From: Symsagittifera roscoffensis
Lineage: Eukaryota > Xenacoelomorpha > Acoela > Convolutidae
Assembly: GCF_963678635.1 (NCBI RefSeq)
Contig: NC_087065.1
Location: 68,884,956-68,948,955 of the forward strand
DNA: 64,000 bases
Direction of reading: 5' to 3'
This document shows, one piece after another, positions 1 to 13,645 of this stretch (position 1 is its first letter; each line of letters begins with the position of its first letter). The translations under genes were made by a program, and so were the position numbers. Under the pieces are notes generated by a model that was given only the letters and a program-made list of their open reading frames with translations, ran no database searches and was not told the origin of the DNA.

Positions 1-3000
1 TTGTTTTTACGACATTCGAAGACAACGGAAAAACTTTTTAAGGGCTTCATGATTAAACAACATCTTGTGCTTTTGTTCCGATCACTTTTCCTGTGCCTTT
101 GTTCCAAATTAACAATGGTGAAATTTGTGCTTTTTTTCTGACGCAGTTTGACTACCTCAAAAAACTTCAGTGGAATCAATTGCTGTATCATAAAGAAGAC
201 TTCGCTTGTGATAGGAGTTGAAAAATAACCCGCCCTTTACTGATAGAAAAAAATTAGCGAAAAATGTTTTTTTTAAATTCTTTTATAAGAAAATTCTCAG
301 TTTTGAACTTCTGTGTTTCAATCGTAGGAGTCTGAACATTTTGTGTCACTTGAACAGTAACTGGTTATCCTTGCTGTTCCGATCACTCAAAATTTTGGGA
401 AGAAATTTGCATACGAGCGTGTCTAGATTTTATTCATTTTTCTCTTTTTGTTTTCCCCGCAAAATCCAGTACCACAAACAATCAGCGAAATAACTCGGTG
501 AAAAAATCATTTTAACGGCTTTTCAGCCATAGTTTGAACGATTGGTGAAAACTAAAAAGTTTTCTAAGTGTTGAGAAAAACCGGTTTGAAATTTTTGTGT
601 TTTGGTCAATTTTCTAGCTAATAAAGTGAGCGTGCAAGCTTACTATAACATGTTTAAGATCAATTTAAGCCTGGAAAATTTAATTTCATTCAATTTAAGT
701 TATTTTTTTATTTCAAGCGCCATTTTGAGAATAAAAAATTCGAAGTTACAAAAAAGTTCTGCATAAAAAATTTCAAAAAGTTTTCGAAATTTGTAATATT
801 TTTTCCAGTATATTTTTTTTCTTCAAATCTTTTTTCAATTGGCCTTTTTTACCATGTCTTATTTGGTTAAAATCTTTTGTTTCTGTTCACATCTGTTTAT
901 TACACCACGCAGAAAATACGAAACTAAATCGAATGTTTTTTTTTTTGAAGTCTTTGGTCGTAACATTCTGGGTTACTTGCTCAGTAACCGGCTGTCCTTG
1001 TTTTATTTAGTTTTACTTCTCAATTCACAACCTCACAGTTTATTTATTTAGGTGTATATAAAGATGTTTTGTTGTTCCGACATTCGAAGAATACGGAATA
1101 ATCGTTTAATGCTCAGGATTAGTTTCAATCTTGTGATTTTGTTCCGATCATTTTTCGGTGTGGGAAGTAAAAATGTTGAAAATTGTGTTTTGTTTTCTGA
1201 CGCATTTTGGCTACCTCAAAAAATACATGGAATCAATTGTGGTATCATAAAAAAGCCTTCACTAGCGATAGGAGCCCAAGTTTCTTTGAAAATAGAACCG
1301 ATACATAGAAATGACAGTTTCAAATTTTTTTTCAACAATTTTGCCAGTAGTACATTCAATTTTTGCAAATGTTTAATCAATTAAGCCGCCCTGTAATGAT
1401 AAATTAATTGCAAAAACATAAACAAAAACAATTTTGAACTTCTTTATTTAATCGTTGAAGTCACTTGCACAGCAGCTCGTTTTCCTTGCTGTTTTGACCG
1501 GTAGAAAAATTGAAGAGCAAATTTTTATTCGGGAGTGATTAATGTTTTTTCTTTTTTTCCAGGCAAAACTTTGTATTCTTTCTATTAAATTTAATCATCG
1601 GGTTGCATCGAGTGAAATATCATATTGAAAGCCTTTCAGTCATATGTTGAACAATTTCAAAAAACTTTAGAAAAGTGGTTTTCTCAGTGATGCGCAATAC
1701 GAGCAATATTTTTTGTTTCTCGAAATGAGTAGATCATGAAAGCTTCCCTCATCTATAATGATAAATGAATTTTTAAACAAAAAAATTGACCAAAAAAACC
1801 TAGTTTTGCCTTTAAACTCACAACCACACAGCTTAATTTTATAGGTGTTTTATAACGAGGTTTTGTTATTCCGACATTCGAAAAAAAGACGTAATGATTG
1901 TTTACAATTCCATGATAAGTCAAAATCTTGTGTTTTTGTTCCGATAATTTTTCGATGTGTGAAGTAACTTTAAAGAATTTGTGTTTTCTTTTGTGACCTA
2001 TTTTGACTATTTCAAAGTAAACTCGCATGGAATCAATTGTGGTATCATAATAAAGCCTTCCCTACAACACCTTTAAGAAGAATACTTCAGATTTTTTTTC
2101 ATTTCATGAACAACTATTATTCATATTTGCAGGTTTTTACTGAGTTTATCCGCCCTTTACTCTTAAAAAAAATTTATTTATAGTTTTATTGTTAAACTTC
2201 TGAACTTCTGTATTTCAATAGTTGAGGTCTGAACATTTTGTGTAGCTATTTATCCTTGTTTCGACCATTTGAAAAATGGGGAGAAACTTTGTATCGGGTG
2301 TATTTAATTTTTTTTTCTTTTTTTCCTCAAAGCAAAGGTTAAAATTCCAAAAATTTTTGCAAAAAATTGAAATTTTTTTAAAAGTTTTTTAAAAAAATTT
2401 TTACATTTTTTTTTCATTATTCTGAGTCAATTTTATTCAAGAACTGTTTTTCGGATGGCCTTTTTTTACTATGACTGTCAAATATGCCTAGGTTCTTTTT
2501 TTTCGTTCAGATCTTTGTTTTTTCACACCATGCGGAAAAAAAACTATTTTGAAAAAAAAATGTTTTTGTATTTTTCTAAAACTGTGGTCGGAACATTTTG
2601 TGCAATCCATGTTTACTTCTCGAATTCTTTATGTTCATGAAGACATCCATCAGTTTGATGAGAGATGAGATATTAGGGTTAAATATTGATCAAAAACTGT
2701 GGTCTGAACATTCTGCGGCTATCCATGTTTACTTCTCGAAATGGGCCTTTTTTTTAGGTCGTCGACCAAAATGATTTTTCTGGCTCTCCCAAAGCACTGT
2801 TTTTTTTTCAAATTTTGTCGGCCTTTTTTGTCGGTGTTTTTTTAGGTCGTCGACCAAATTGATTTTTCTGGCTCTCCCAAAGCACTGTTTTATTCCAATT
2901 TTGGTTAAACTTTCTGCGCCGCAGGCAAAATCTTGAGAAAACGGGCCAAAAAAGGCGTTTTTAGGCACTTTTTGGAAAATTTCGACAAAAAAATCTCGTT

Positions 3001-4424
3001 TTTTCGGCGCGCGCTCCCCCCCTCAAAACTAGTATATAGTATATATTGCCCCCCCCCCCCTAAATATGCCCTGTGCATCAGTATGATGAGAGATGAGATA
3101 TTAGTGTTAAATATGGATCAAAAATTAGATTGGAAATAATATATAAAAATTCAAAAAGTATCAGCGGCTGATTTATGCACTTCATTCGGGAAATGAACAT
3201 GGCAATCTTATCCAACATTTGATTAGACCCGAACCCGAACTTGTAAATGCGTTCGAATCAAGAAATCCAAAATACGCTGAGCAAATACTTTTGACAAAAA
3301 AACTGTTTAATAGTCAATTGTCTTAGGCTATAAAAAATTGCGTCTTTTTGTCTATTTTTCTGTATTCCTATAACCAAAAAAGTGACTTCTCTTAATCTAG
3401 TTTTTTCTTGCAAAGCTTAAGATCAAAAGTGAGAGTGCATTTTAAGTGCAAGTTCAATTACAGTTTTAGCGTCAGCTTAAAGTCTTAAAAACAGCTTAAC
3501 ATCCTTAAATGAATAAGCGGAGACCTCATACAGCTTTGATCTTTGAATTAATTTACAGAGCTACAGTGATTTTTTCAATTCTTTTGGTACGCAGGTAGGC
3601 TTTTGTGGGACGTTATCTCAAGTTAAGTTGAATTTGTTCCAAACATATTCTAGAACGAGTTCATTGTTATTTTTATCTGTTTTTTTTTGGCTGTTAGCTG
3701 ACTATCTTATAACATCTTAAGCTTTCTGTTTCAAAAAACTAATTTTAAGCGCAGATTACGTCGTAGTCTTCAAAATTAAAGAATCTAACTGTCTTGTTTA
3801 CACTCAAGTTCAAAAGTAGTTTGTTTTTGTCCAACAATTCTTTTTGTTTTTGTCAACACATTTTCATGGTCTCTTTTTTAAAAGTTTTGTTTTCAGACTG
3901 CGTTCAAGTAGCTGTATCATCGGCATAAAAATAAACATTGTGTTTTTTCTTCTTTATTGGTATATCATCAAAATACAGATTGAAAAATAGAGGTCCTAAA
4001 ATTGAATCCTATAGGACTTTGCGATTAGATTTTGTTGATGCATACCAACTAATTGCGACCTGATGAATATGAAACTAGAATATCATAGGCTGGTCCTCTT
4101 TTACCATCATGATAACATTTGTTCAAGAGAGGTTTGAGATCATTGGTATCAAACGCTGTTCGTAAGTCAAGAAACGCACACTTGGTTTCAATGGCTTAGT
4201 TGTCCCAGTCAAATCTGATTTCGTCATCTGATCAGTCTTTTGATAAAAATCGTTGATAGCAAAAAAGTAAAAAAAAATCGTTTATCAGAACACACTGCAA
4301 ACCCAAGCCATAAAGAAAATGCACAGTAACCGGCTGTCCTTGATTTATTTAGATTTGCTTTTTACCTTTTTTTAGAACTCACATCCACCAAAAAACTGTA
4401 TAGTTTGGTGTTTTATAACAGGTT
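1..4424. repeat. Large repeat unit 1 (4.4 kb, possibly cut by the window start)
   Basis: The unit starts with ttgtttttacgacattcgaa and reappears at 4425 and 7241 with almost no differences. It is itself built of three diverged sub-repeats (about 1-600, 1060-1750 and 1850-2400). Each has a gacattcgaa block, a ttccgatcA/a block and a block ending tggaatcaattg-ggtatcataa. It also holds an 88 bp direct duplication containing taggtcgtcgaccaaa (2755 and 2843), a C run near 3050 and a decayed reverse transcriptase near 3740-4210. The small open frames here are AT-rich, have no recognisable product and mostly lack ATG starts, so I do not call genes. The structure resembles a higher-order satellite or a recently amplified composite mobile element. 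Confidence 0.85.
3740..4210 (-). pseudogene. Decayed non-LTR retrotransposon reverse transcriptase (unit 1)
   Basis: Read on the minus strand, stop-interrupted frames give FLDLRTAFDT (motif A-like), DSILGPLFFNLYFDDI (the conserved block normally ending QGSxLGPLLF), then YFYADDTA (the YADD-type catalytic box), then LLDKNKLLLNLSVNKT, which resembles the NKLxLNxxKT block after the catalytic motif. The order is right for a Jockey/CR1/I-type RT. In-frame stops and frame breaks make it a pseudogene. It is duplicated with the large repeat at two further places. Confidence 0.75.
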
Positions 4425-7240
4425 TTGTTTTTACGACATTCGAAGACAACGGAAAAACTTTTTAAGGGCTTCATGATTAAACAACATCTTGTGCTTTTGT
4501 TCCGATCACTTTTCCTGTGCCTTTGTTCCAAATTAACAATGGTGAAATTTGTGTTTTTTTTCTGACGCAGTTTGACTACCTCAAAAAACTTCAGTGGAAT
4601 CAATTGCTGTATCATAAAGAAGACTTCGCTTGTGATAGGAGTTGAAAAATAACCCGCCCTTTACTGATAGAAAAAAATTAGCGAAAAATGTTTTTTTTTA
4701 AATTCTTTTATAAGAAAATTCTCAGTTTTGAACTTCTGTGTTTCAATCGTAGGAGTCTGAACATTTTGTGTCACTTGAACAGTAACTGGTTATCCTTGCT
4801 GTTCCGATCACTCAAAATTTTGGGAAGAAATTTGCATACGAGCGTGTCTAGATTTTATTCATTTTTCTCTTTTTGTTTTCCCCGCAAAATCCAGTACCAC
4901 AAACAATCAGCGAAATAACTCGGTGAAAAAATCATTTTAACGGCTTTTCAGCCATAGTTTGAACGATTGGTGAAAACTAAAAAGTTTTCTAAACGTTGAG
5001 AAAAACCGGTTTGAAATTTTTGTGTTTTGGTCAATTTTCTAGCTAATAAAGTGAGCGTGCAAGCTTACTATAACATGTTTAAGATCAATTTAAGCCTGGA
5101 AAATTTAATTTCATTCAATTTAAGTTATTTTTTTTGTTTCAAGCGCCATTTTGAGAATAAAAAATTCGAAGTTACAAAAAAGTTCTGCATAAAAAATTTC
5201 AAAAAGTTTTCGAAATTTGTAATATTTTTTCCAGTATATTTTTTTTCTTCAAATCTTTTTTCAATTGGCCTTTTTTACCATGTCTTATTTGGTTAAAATC
5301 TTTTGTTTCTGTTCACATCTGTTTATTACACCACGCAGAAAATACGAAACTAAATCGAATGTTTTTTTTTTGAAGTCTTTGGTCGTAACATTCTGGGTTA
5401 CTTGCTCAGTAACCGGCTGTCCTTGTTTTATTTAGTTTTACTTCTCAATTCACAACCTCACAGTTTATTTATTTAGGTGTATATAAAGATGTTTTGTTGT
5501 TCCGACATTCGAAGAATACGGAATAATCGTTTAATGCTCAGGATTAGTTTCAATCTTGTGATTTTGTTCCGATCATTTTTCGGTGTGGGAAGTAAAAATG
5601 TTGAAAATTGTGTTTTGTTTTCTGACGCATTTTGGCAAAAAAACTGACGCGTTTAATAGTCAATTTGTTTTCTGACGCGTTTTCTGACGCATTTTGTAGA
5701 AAAATTGAAGAGCAAATTTTTATTCGGGAGTGATTAATGTTTTTTCTTTTTTTCCAGGCAAAACTTTGTATTCTTTCTATTAAATTTAATCATCGGGTTG
5801 CATCGAGTGAAATATCATATTGAAAGCCTTTCAGTCATATGTTGAACAATTTCAAAAAACTTTAGAAAAGTGGTTTTCTCAGTGATGCGCAATACGAGCA
5901 ATATTTTTTGTTTCTCGAAATGAGTAGATCATCAAAGCTTCCCTCATCTATAATGATAAATGAATTTTTAAACAAAAAAATTGACCAAAAAAACCTAGTT
6001 TTGCCTTTAAACTCACAACCACACAGCTTAATTTTTTAGGTGTTTTATAACGAGGTTTTGTTATTCCGACATTCGAAAAAAAGACGTAATGATTGTTTGA
6101 CGCATTTTGGCAAAAAAACTGTTTAATAGTCAATTGTCTTAGGCTATAAAAAATTGCGTCTTTTTGTCTATTTTTCTGTATTCCTATAACCAAAAAAGTG
6201 ACTTCTCTTAATCTAGTTTTTTCTTGCAAAGCTTAAGATCAAAAGTGAGAGTGCATTTTAAGTGCAAGTTCAATTACAGTTTTAGCGTCAGCTTAAAGTC
6301 TTAAAAACAGCTTAACATCCTTAAATGAATAAGCGGAGACCTCATACAGCTTTGATCTTTGAATTAATTTACAGAGCTACAGTGGTTTTTTCAATTCTTT
6401 TGGTACGCAGGTAGGCTTTTGTGGGACGTTATCTCAAGTTAAGTTGAATTTGTTCCAAACATATTCTAGAACGAGTTCATTGTTATTTTTATCTGTTTTT
6501 GTTTGGCTGTTAGCTGACTATCTTATAACATCTTAAGCTTTCTGTTTCAAAAAACTAATTTTAAGCGCAGATTACGTCGTAGTCTTCAAAATTAAAGAAT
6601 CTAACTGTCTTGTTTACACTCAAGTTCAAAAGTAGTTTGTTTTTGTCCAACAATTCTTTTTGTTTTTGTCAACACATTTTCATGGTCTCTTTTTTAAAAG
6701 TTTTGTTTTCAGACTGCGTTCAAGTAGCTGTATCATCGGCATAAAAATAAACATTGTGTTTTTTCTTCTTTATTGGTATATCATCAAAATACAGATTGAA
6801 AAATAGAGGTCCTAAAATTGAATCCTATAGGACTTTGCGATTAGATTTTGTTGATGCATACCAACTAATTGCGACCTGATGAATATGAAACTAGAATATC
6901 ATAGGCTGGTCCTCTTTTACCATCATGATAACATTTGTTCAAGAGAGGTTTGAGATCATTGGTATCAAACGCTGTTCGTAAGTCAAGAAACGCACACTTG
7001 GTTTCAATGGCTTAGTTGTCCCAGTCAAATCTGATTTCGTCATCTGATCAGTCTTTTGATAAAAATCGTTGATAGCAAAAAAGTAAAAAAAAATCGTTTA
7101 TCAGAACACACTGCAAACCCAAGCCATAAAGAAAATGCACAGTAACCGGCTGTCCTTGATTTATTTAGATTTGCTTTTTACCTTTTTTTAGAACTCACAT
7201 CCACCAAAAAACTGTATAGTTTGGTGTTTTATAACAGGTT
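4425..7240. repeat. Large repeat unit 2 (2.8 kb, internally deleted)
   Basis: This copy follows unit 1 closely up to about 5635. It then lacks roughly 290 bp (unit-1 positions about 1208-1498) and later about 1.4 kb (unit-1 about 1897-3300). The first junction holds a scrambled filler containing caaaaaaactg, acgc, gtttaatagtcaatt and three copies of tctgacgc. The second junction, near 6095-6125, joins gacgcattttggc to aaaaaaactgtttaatagtc. The remainder, including the reverse transcriptase remnant, matches unit 1. Confidence 0.85.
6556..7026 (-). pseudogene. Decayed non-LTR reverse transcriptase (unit 2 copy)
   Basis: Second copy of the minus-strand RT remnant, offset 2816 bp from the first and essentially identical. 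It retains the YADD-type box and the LGPLFFNLYFDDI block, with the same stops, so it was duplicated after it had already decayed. Confidence 0.72.
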
Positions 7241-10200
7241 TTGTTTTTACGACATTCGAAGACAACGGAAAAACTTTTTAAGGGCTTCATGATTAAACAA
7301 CATCTTGTGCTTTTGTTCCGATCACTTTTCCTGTGCCTTTGTTCCAAATTAACAATGGTGAAATTTGTGCTTTTTTTCTGACGCAGTTTGACTACCTCAA
7401 AAAACTTCAGTGGAATCAATTGCTGTATCATAAAGAAGACTTCGCTTGTGATAGGAGTTGAAAAATAACCCGCCCTTTACTGATAGAAAAAAATTAGCGA
7501 AAAATGTTTTTTTTAAATTCTTTTATAAGAAAATTCTCAGTTTTGAACTTCTGTGTTTCAATCGTAGGAGTCTGAACATTTTGTGTCACTTGAACAGTAA
7601 CTGGTTATCCTTGCTGTTCCGATCACTCAAAATTTTGGGAAGAAATTTGCATACGAGCGTGTCTAGATTTTATTCATTTTTCTCTTTTTGTTTTCCCCGC
7701 AAAATCCAGTACCACAAACAATCAGCGAAATAACTCGGTGAAAAAATCATTTTAACGGCTTTTCAGCCATAGTTTGAACGATTGGTGAAAACTAAAAAGT
7801 TTTCTAAGTGTTGAGAAAAACCGGTTTGAAATTTTTGTGTTTTGGTCAATTTTCTAGCTAATAAAGTGAGCGTGCAAGCTTACTATAACATGTTTAAGAT
7901 CAATTTAAGCCTGGAAAATTTAATTTCATTCAATTTAAGTTATTTTTTTATTTCAAGCGCCATTTTGAGAATAAAAAATTCGAAGTTACAAAAAAGTTCT
8001 GCATAAAAAATTTCAAAAAGTTTTCGAAATTTGTAATATTTTTTCCAGTATATTTTTTTTCTTCAAATCTTTTTTCAATTGGCCTTTTTTACCATGTCTT
8101 ATTTGGTTAAAATCTTTTGTTTCTGTTCACATCTGTTTATTACACCACGCAGAAAATACGAAACTAAATCGAATGTTTTTTTTTTTGAAGTCTTTGGTCG
8201 TAACATTCTGGGTTACTTGCTCAGTAACCGGCTGTCCTTGTTTTATTTAGTTTTACTTCTCAATTCACAACCTCACAGTTTATTTATTTAGGTGTATATA
8301 AAGATGTTTTGTTGTTCCGACATTCGAAGAATACGGAATAATCGTTTAATGCTCAGGATTAGTTTCAATCTTGTGATTTTGTTCCGATCATTTTTCGGTG
8401 TGGGAAGTAAAAATGTTGAAAATTGTGTTTTGTTTTCTGACGCATTTTGGCTACCTCAAAAAATACATGGAATCAATTGTGGTATCATAAAAAAGCCTTC
8501 ACTAGCGATAGGAGCCCAAGTTTCTTTGAAAATAGAACCGATACATAGAAATGACAGTTTCAAATTTTTTTTCAACAATTTTGCCAGTAGTACATTCAAT
8601 TTTTGCAAATGTTTAATCAATTAAGCCGCCCTGTAATGATAAATTAATTGCAAAAACATAAACAAAAACAATTTTGAACTTCTTTATTTAATCGTTGAAG
8701 TCACTTGCACAGCAGCTCGTTTTCCTTGCTGTTTTGACCGGTAGAAAAATTGAAGAGCAAATTTTTATTCGGGAGTGATTAATGTTTTTCTTTTTTTCCA
8801 GGCAAAACTTTGTATTCTTTCTATTAAATTTAATCATCGGGTTGCATCGAGTGAAATATCATATTGAAAGCCTTTCAGTCATATGTTGAACAATTTCAAA
8901 AAACTTTAGAAAAGTGGTTTTCTCAGTGATGCGCAATACGAGCAATATTTTTTGTTTCTCGAAATGAGTAGATCATGAAAGCTTCCCTCATCTATAATGA
9001 TAAATGAATTTTTAAACAAAAAAATTGACCAAAAAAACCTAGTTTTGCCTTTAAACTCACAACCACACAGCTTAATTTTTTAGGTGTTTTATAACGAGGT
9101 TTTGTTATTCCGACATTCGAAAAAAAGACGTAATGATTGTTTACAATTCCATGATAAATCAAAATCTTGTGTTTTTGTTCCGATAATTTTTCGATGTGTG
9201 AAGTAACTTTAGTGAATTTGTGTTTTCTTTTGTGACCTATTTTGACTATTTCAAAGTAAACTCGCATGGAATCAATTGTGGTATCATAATAAAGCCTTCC
9301 CTACAACACCTTTAAGAAGAATACTTCAGATTTTTTTTCATTTCATGAACAACTATTATTCATATTTGCAGGTTTTTACTGAGTTTATCCGCCCTTTACT
9401 CTTAAAAAAAATATATTTATAGTTTTATTGTTAAAAAACTTCAATTTTGAACTTCTGTATTTCAATAGTTGAGGTCTGAACATTTTGTGTAGCTATTTAT
9501 CCTTGTTTCGACCATTTGAAAAATGGGGAGAAACTTTGTATCGGGTGTATTTAATTTTTTTTTTCTTTTTTTCCTCAAAGCAAAGGTTAAAATTCCAAAA
9601 ATTTTTGCAAAAAATTGAAATTTTTTTAAAAGTTTTTTAAAAAAATTTTTACATTTTTTTTTCATTATTCTGAGTCAATTTTATTCAAGAACTGTTTTTC
9701 GGATGGCCTTTTTTTTACTATGACTGTCAAATATGCCTAGGTTCTTTTTTTTCGTTCAGATCTTTGTTTTTTCACACCATGCGGAAAAAAAACTATTTTG
9801 AAAAAAAAATGTTTTTGTATTTTTCTAAAACTGTGGTCGGAACATTTTGTGCAATCCATGTTTACTTCTCGAATTCTTTATGTTCATGAAGACATCCATC
9901 AGTTTGATGAGAGATGAGATATTAGGGTTAAATATTGATCAAAAACTGTGGTCTGAACATTCTGCGGCTATCCATGTTTACTTCTCGAAATGGGCCTTTT
10001 TTTTAGGTCGTCGACCAAAATGATTTTTCTGGCTCTCCCAAAGCACTGTTTTTTTTCAAATTTTGTCGGCCTTTTTTTGTCGGTGTTTTTTTAGGTCGTC
10101 GACCAAATTGATTTTTCTGGCTCTCCCAAAGCACTGTTTTATTCCAATTTTGGTTAAACTTTCTGCGCCGCAGGCAAAATCTTGAGAAAACGGGCCAAAA

Positions 10201-11565
10201 AAGGCGTTTTTAGGCACTTTTTGGAAAATTTCGACAAAAAAATCTCGTTTTTTCGGCGCGCGCTCCCCCCCTCAAAACTAGTATATAGTATATATTGCCC
10301 CCCCCCCCTAAATATGCCCTGTGCATCAGTATGATGAGAGATGAGATATTAGTGTTAAATATGGATCAAAAATTAGATTGGAAATAATATATAAAAATTC
10401 AAAAAGTATCAGCGGCTGATTTATGCACTTCATTCGGGAAATGAACATGGCAATCTTATCCAACATTTGATTAGACCCGAACCCGAACTTGTAAATGCGT
10501 TCGAATCAAGAAATCCAAAATACGCTGAGCAAATACTTTTGACAAAAAAACTGTTTAATAGTCAATTGTCTTAGGCTATAAAAAATTGCGTCTTTTTGTC
10601 TATTTTTCTGTATTCCTATAACCAAAAAAGTGACTTCTCTTAATCTAGTTTTTTCTTGCAAAGCTTAAGATCAAAAGTGAGAGTGCATTTTAAGTGCAAG
10701 TTCAATTACAGTTTTAGCGTCAGCTTAAAGTCTTAAAAACAGCTTAACATCCTTAAATGAATAAGCGGAGACCTCATACAGCTTTGATCTTTGAATTAAT
10801 TTACAGAGCTACAGTGATTTTTTCAATTCTTTTGGTACGCAGGTAGGCTTTTGTGGGACGTTATCTCAAGTTAAGTTGAATTTGTTCCAAACATATTCTA
10901 GAACGAGTTCATTGTTATTTTTATCTGTTTTTTTTGGCTGTTAGCTGACTATCTTATAACATCTTAAGCTTTCTGTTTCAAAAAACTAATTTTAAGCGCA
11001 GATTACGTCGTAGTCTTCAAAATTAAAGAATCTAACTGTCTTGTTTACACTCAAGTTCAAAAGTAGTTTGTTTTTGTCCAACAATTCTTTTTGTTTTTGT
11101 CAACACATTTTCATGGTCTCTTTTTTAAAAGTTTTGTTTTCAGACTGCGTTCAAGTAGCTGTATCATCGGCATAAAAATAGACATTGTGTTTTTTCTTCT
11201 TTATTGGTATATCATCAAAATACAGATTGAAAAATAGAGGTCCTAAAATTGAATCCTATAGGACTTTGCGATTAGATTTTGTTGATGCATACCAACTAAT
11301 TGCGACCTGATGAATATGAAACTAGAATATCATAGGCTGGTCCTCTTTTACCATCATGATAACATTTGTTCACGAGAGGTTTGAGATCATTGGTATCAAA
11401 CGCTGTTCGTAAGTCAAGAAACGCACACTTGGTTTCAATGGCTTAGTTGTCCCAGTCAAATCTGATTTCGTCATCTGATCAGTCTTTTGATAAAAATCGT
11501 TGATAGCAAAAAAGTAAAAAAAATCCTTTATCAGAACACACTGCAAACCCAAGCCATAAAGAAAA
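7241..11565. repeat. Large repeat unit 3 (4.3 kb)
   Basis: Matches unit 1 at a nearly constant offset of 7240-7247, with only scattered substitutions and homopolymer length changes. Similarity ends at about 11565: after gccataaagaaaat, unit 1 continues with gcacagtaaccggctgtcc but this copy continues with aaacgattttt. The 88 bp duplication recurs at 10004 and 10092, and the C run near 10299. The right edge of the array is therefore here. Confidence 0.85.
10987..11457 (-). pseudogene. Decayed non-LTR reverse transcriptase (unit 3 copy)
   Basis: Third copy of the same minus-strand RT remnant, offset about 7247 bp from the first. A few substitutions distinguish it, for example g for a in aaaaatagacattg near 11180. 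It carries the same disabling changes as the other copies. Confidence 0.72.
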
Positions 11566-13645
11566 TAAACGATTTTTTTTTCAATTGTTTATTAATCTCA
11601 CTGGAACTGCTAAAATGTTTCAACGCAAATAATATCGACACAGCTGTAGATTTACTCAACGACTATTTGCAAATAAAGACAAAAACTAGCAAACTCTTAT
11701 AATAACCCACACCCCAGCCAAAATAGCAAAATTTTGTCGAACAATCGTTGTTATTGAGACCGGTAACAACAACTAAATTAAAACATATCTTGAAAAAATT
11801 TGAAAATAAATTTAACCTAGGTTGCCACAAAACCAATCATCTTTTTATTCTATTGATACAAGAAAAATTGGAGCCGGTTTTAGTTGTTTTTTTTTCAAAA
11901 ATAATTGACAAAGCAATTTTTCCGAGTTGATTAGAAATTGCAAACGTTTTATCTAATTAAAAGTAAGGAAATGAACTCGAGCCCTCCAATTTCAGACCAA
12001 GTTCACTTTTTTCTGTCCTTGCTGCATCACTAGAACGATTGATTTACAACCGATTTTCAGAATTTGTCACAAGATGTTGGGTAGTTACAATATGAAAAAT
12101 TGAAAATTGATTTATTTTCGGCGCGCTTGCAACCTGAATCATGGACAGCTTGTTGAGCAACCTTTTGGATGGTGCTAAATTGCTGATAAAGATACGTCCT
12201 TTTGTACAGATGTTCATGAACAGAAAACACAATGTTTCGACCATAGTCTTAAAGGACTAGAAAAACAAAAAAATTGTTTAAAAAAAAATTAAGAAAAAAT
12301 GTAATATTTTTTCAATTGTTTTGATTTTTTGAAGTTTTTGATTCCCAAAATGGCGTTAAAAACGCCAAAAACTAACTTTACCCGAGTAAAACTTAAGCAT
12401 AATTAAGTTGTTGTAAATGGCTTAAATTAAGCATAAATGAGCCTGCTGGCGTGCTTTACTCGCTCGAAATTTGACGAAAAAATAATTTCAAACCGGTATT
12501 TCTCGACATCGAAATTTTCTAGGAAATTTTCTTTCTCAACTGTTTCGAAATGATATATCACTCAACGCAGTCCAATGATTATTTGTGGTACCTGATTTTG
12601 CGAGGAAAACAAAAAAAGAAAAAACTAAAGCTCACCCATTACAAAGTTCCTTCCTATTTTCAAGGGTGGGAACAATAAATTGAACTATTTTGAGTTAAGC
12701 CTATCTGCTAGAAAAACGAACGGATCTAGTGAACAACCGCGCATTTTGGAAAGGGGGATTTTAAAATAGTCTCAACTGAATTATAGGAGTCCTGAGGGAT
12801 CAATTGAGTAATCTCTTCTCCAACCCATTCTCGCGTCGGGGGGGGGGGGGGGGGGGGGGGGTATCGAACTATTTCCTAACACTTGAAAATAGTTCGAATC
12901 TTATGAAATCATTAGACAGATTCTCCAACTAATGCGGAATACCAAAATTCACAATTTCAAAACTCAAAATACGTTCACGGTGAAAAAAAAGTTACTAAAA
13001 CTGGTGCATTTAACAACGCATTTAACAACGCCGTCTTGAAGAATAGAAAAAGTGCTATTGCGTACATTATTCAGGGCTCCAGAGAACATTTTCAGATATT
13101 CAGATACAAATTTAGAACACAAACCCTGGTAACTTGTCAACCCCTCTCAATTTTCCAAAACAGTTTTCAGTTCGAAGAAGAATATAACTTATTTGACCAA
13201 GAAAACTTGGATATAGTTTGTGATACAATTTGACTATAAACTCGGATTGTAGTGAGACTAGTACCTTGCTTTCCATTTTGCCCACACGTCAAAAAATGCT
13301 ACAACACAGCAGCGCAGTTTGTTCAGCCCAAGGCCAAACTATTTATACCAGCTATCTAAGGTTTCAAGTTTTTCTCCAACTTTCTCCGTATAGTTTCAAG
13401 TTCTTCTGAAATTTCCAACAACATAACCGTTGCTTATTTACTGTTTATGTATTTATTATTGCCCACAGTTCAGTTGAAAATTGAGAATTACCAATCTTTC
13501 CTCCATTTTTTAAAATTCAAAATACCCAAAAACTTTTTCCTCTGCTACGTAATTCTTCTATCAAAAGGTTTTCATATTGTTTGATAAACACACGCTTATA
13601 CAGCTTAACTTTATTGTTAATTCATCAAATTACAATTACAAAATC
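11566..13645. other. Intergenic region with an inverted repeat-family fragment
   Basis: No convincing coding sequence. About 12440-12690, read on the minus strand, resembles the dispersed family seen at 1-11565 (gaaggaactttgtaatggg, then cctcgcaaaatcaggtacca, then gagtgatatatca). It is therefore an inverted, older copy. A 24-nt G run follows at 12838. The stretch just upstream of the channel gene (13240-13645) should hold its promoter and 5' UTR, but I see no unambiguous motif. Confidence 0.5.
12838..12861. repeat. Homopolymer of 24 G
   Basis: An uninterrupted run of 24 G residues between tcgc-t-c and tatcgaac. Its exact length is likely unreliable in sequencing. It could form G-quadruplex DNA or be a scar of C-tailing in a library. 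Confidence 0.95.

Noticed and set aside
218-9665. Many 60-110 codon frames in the large repeats
   Set aside because: AT-rich, repeat-derived, mostly opening at TTG rather than ATG, and without recognisable domains; identical copies reflect duplication of DNA, not selection on protein.
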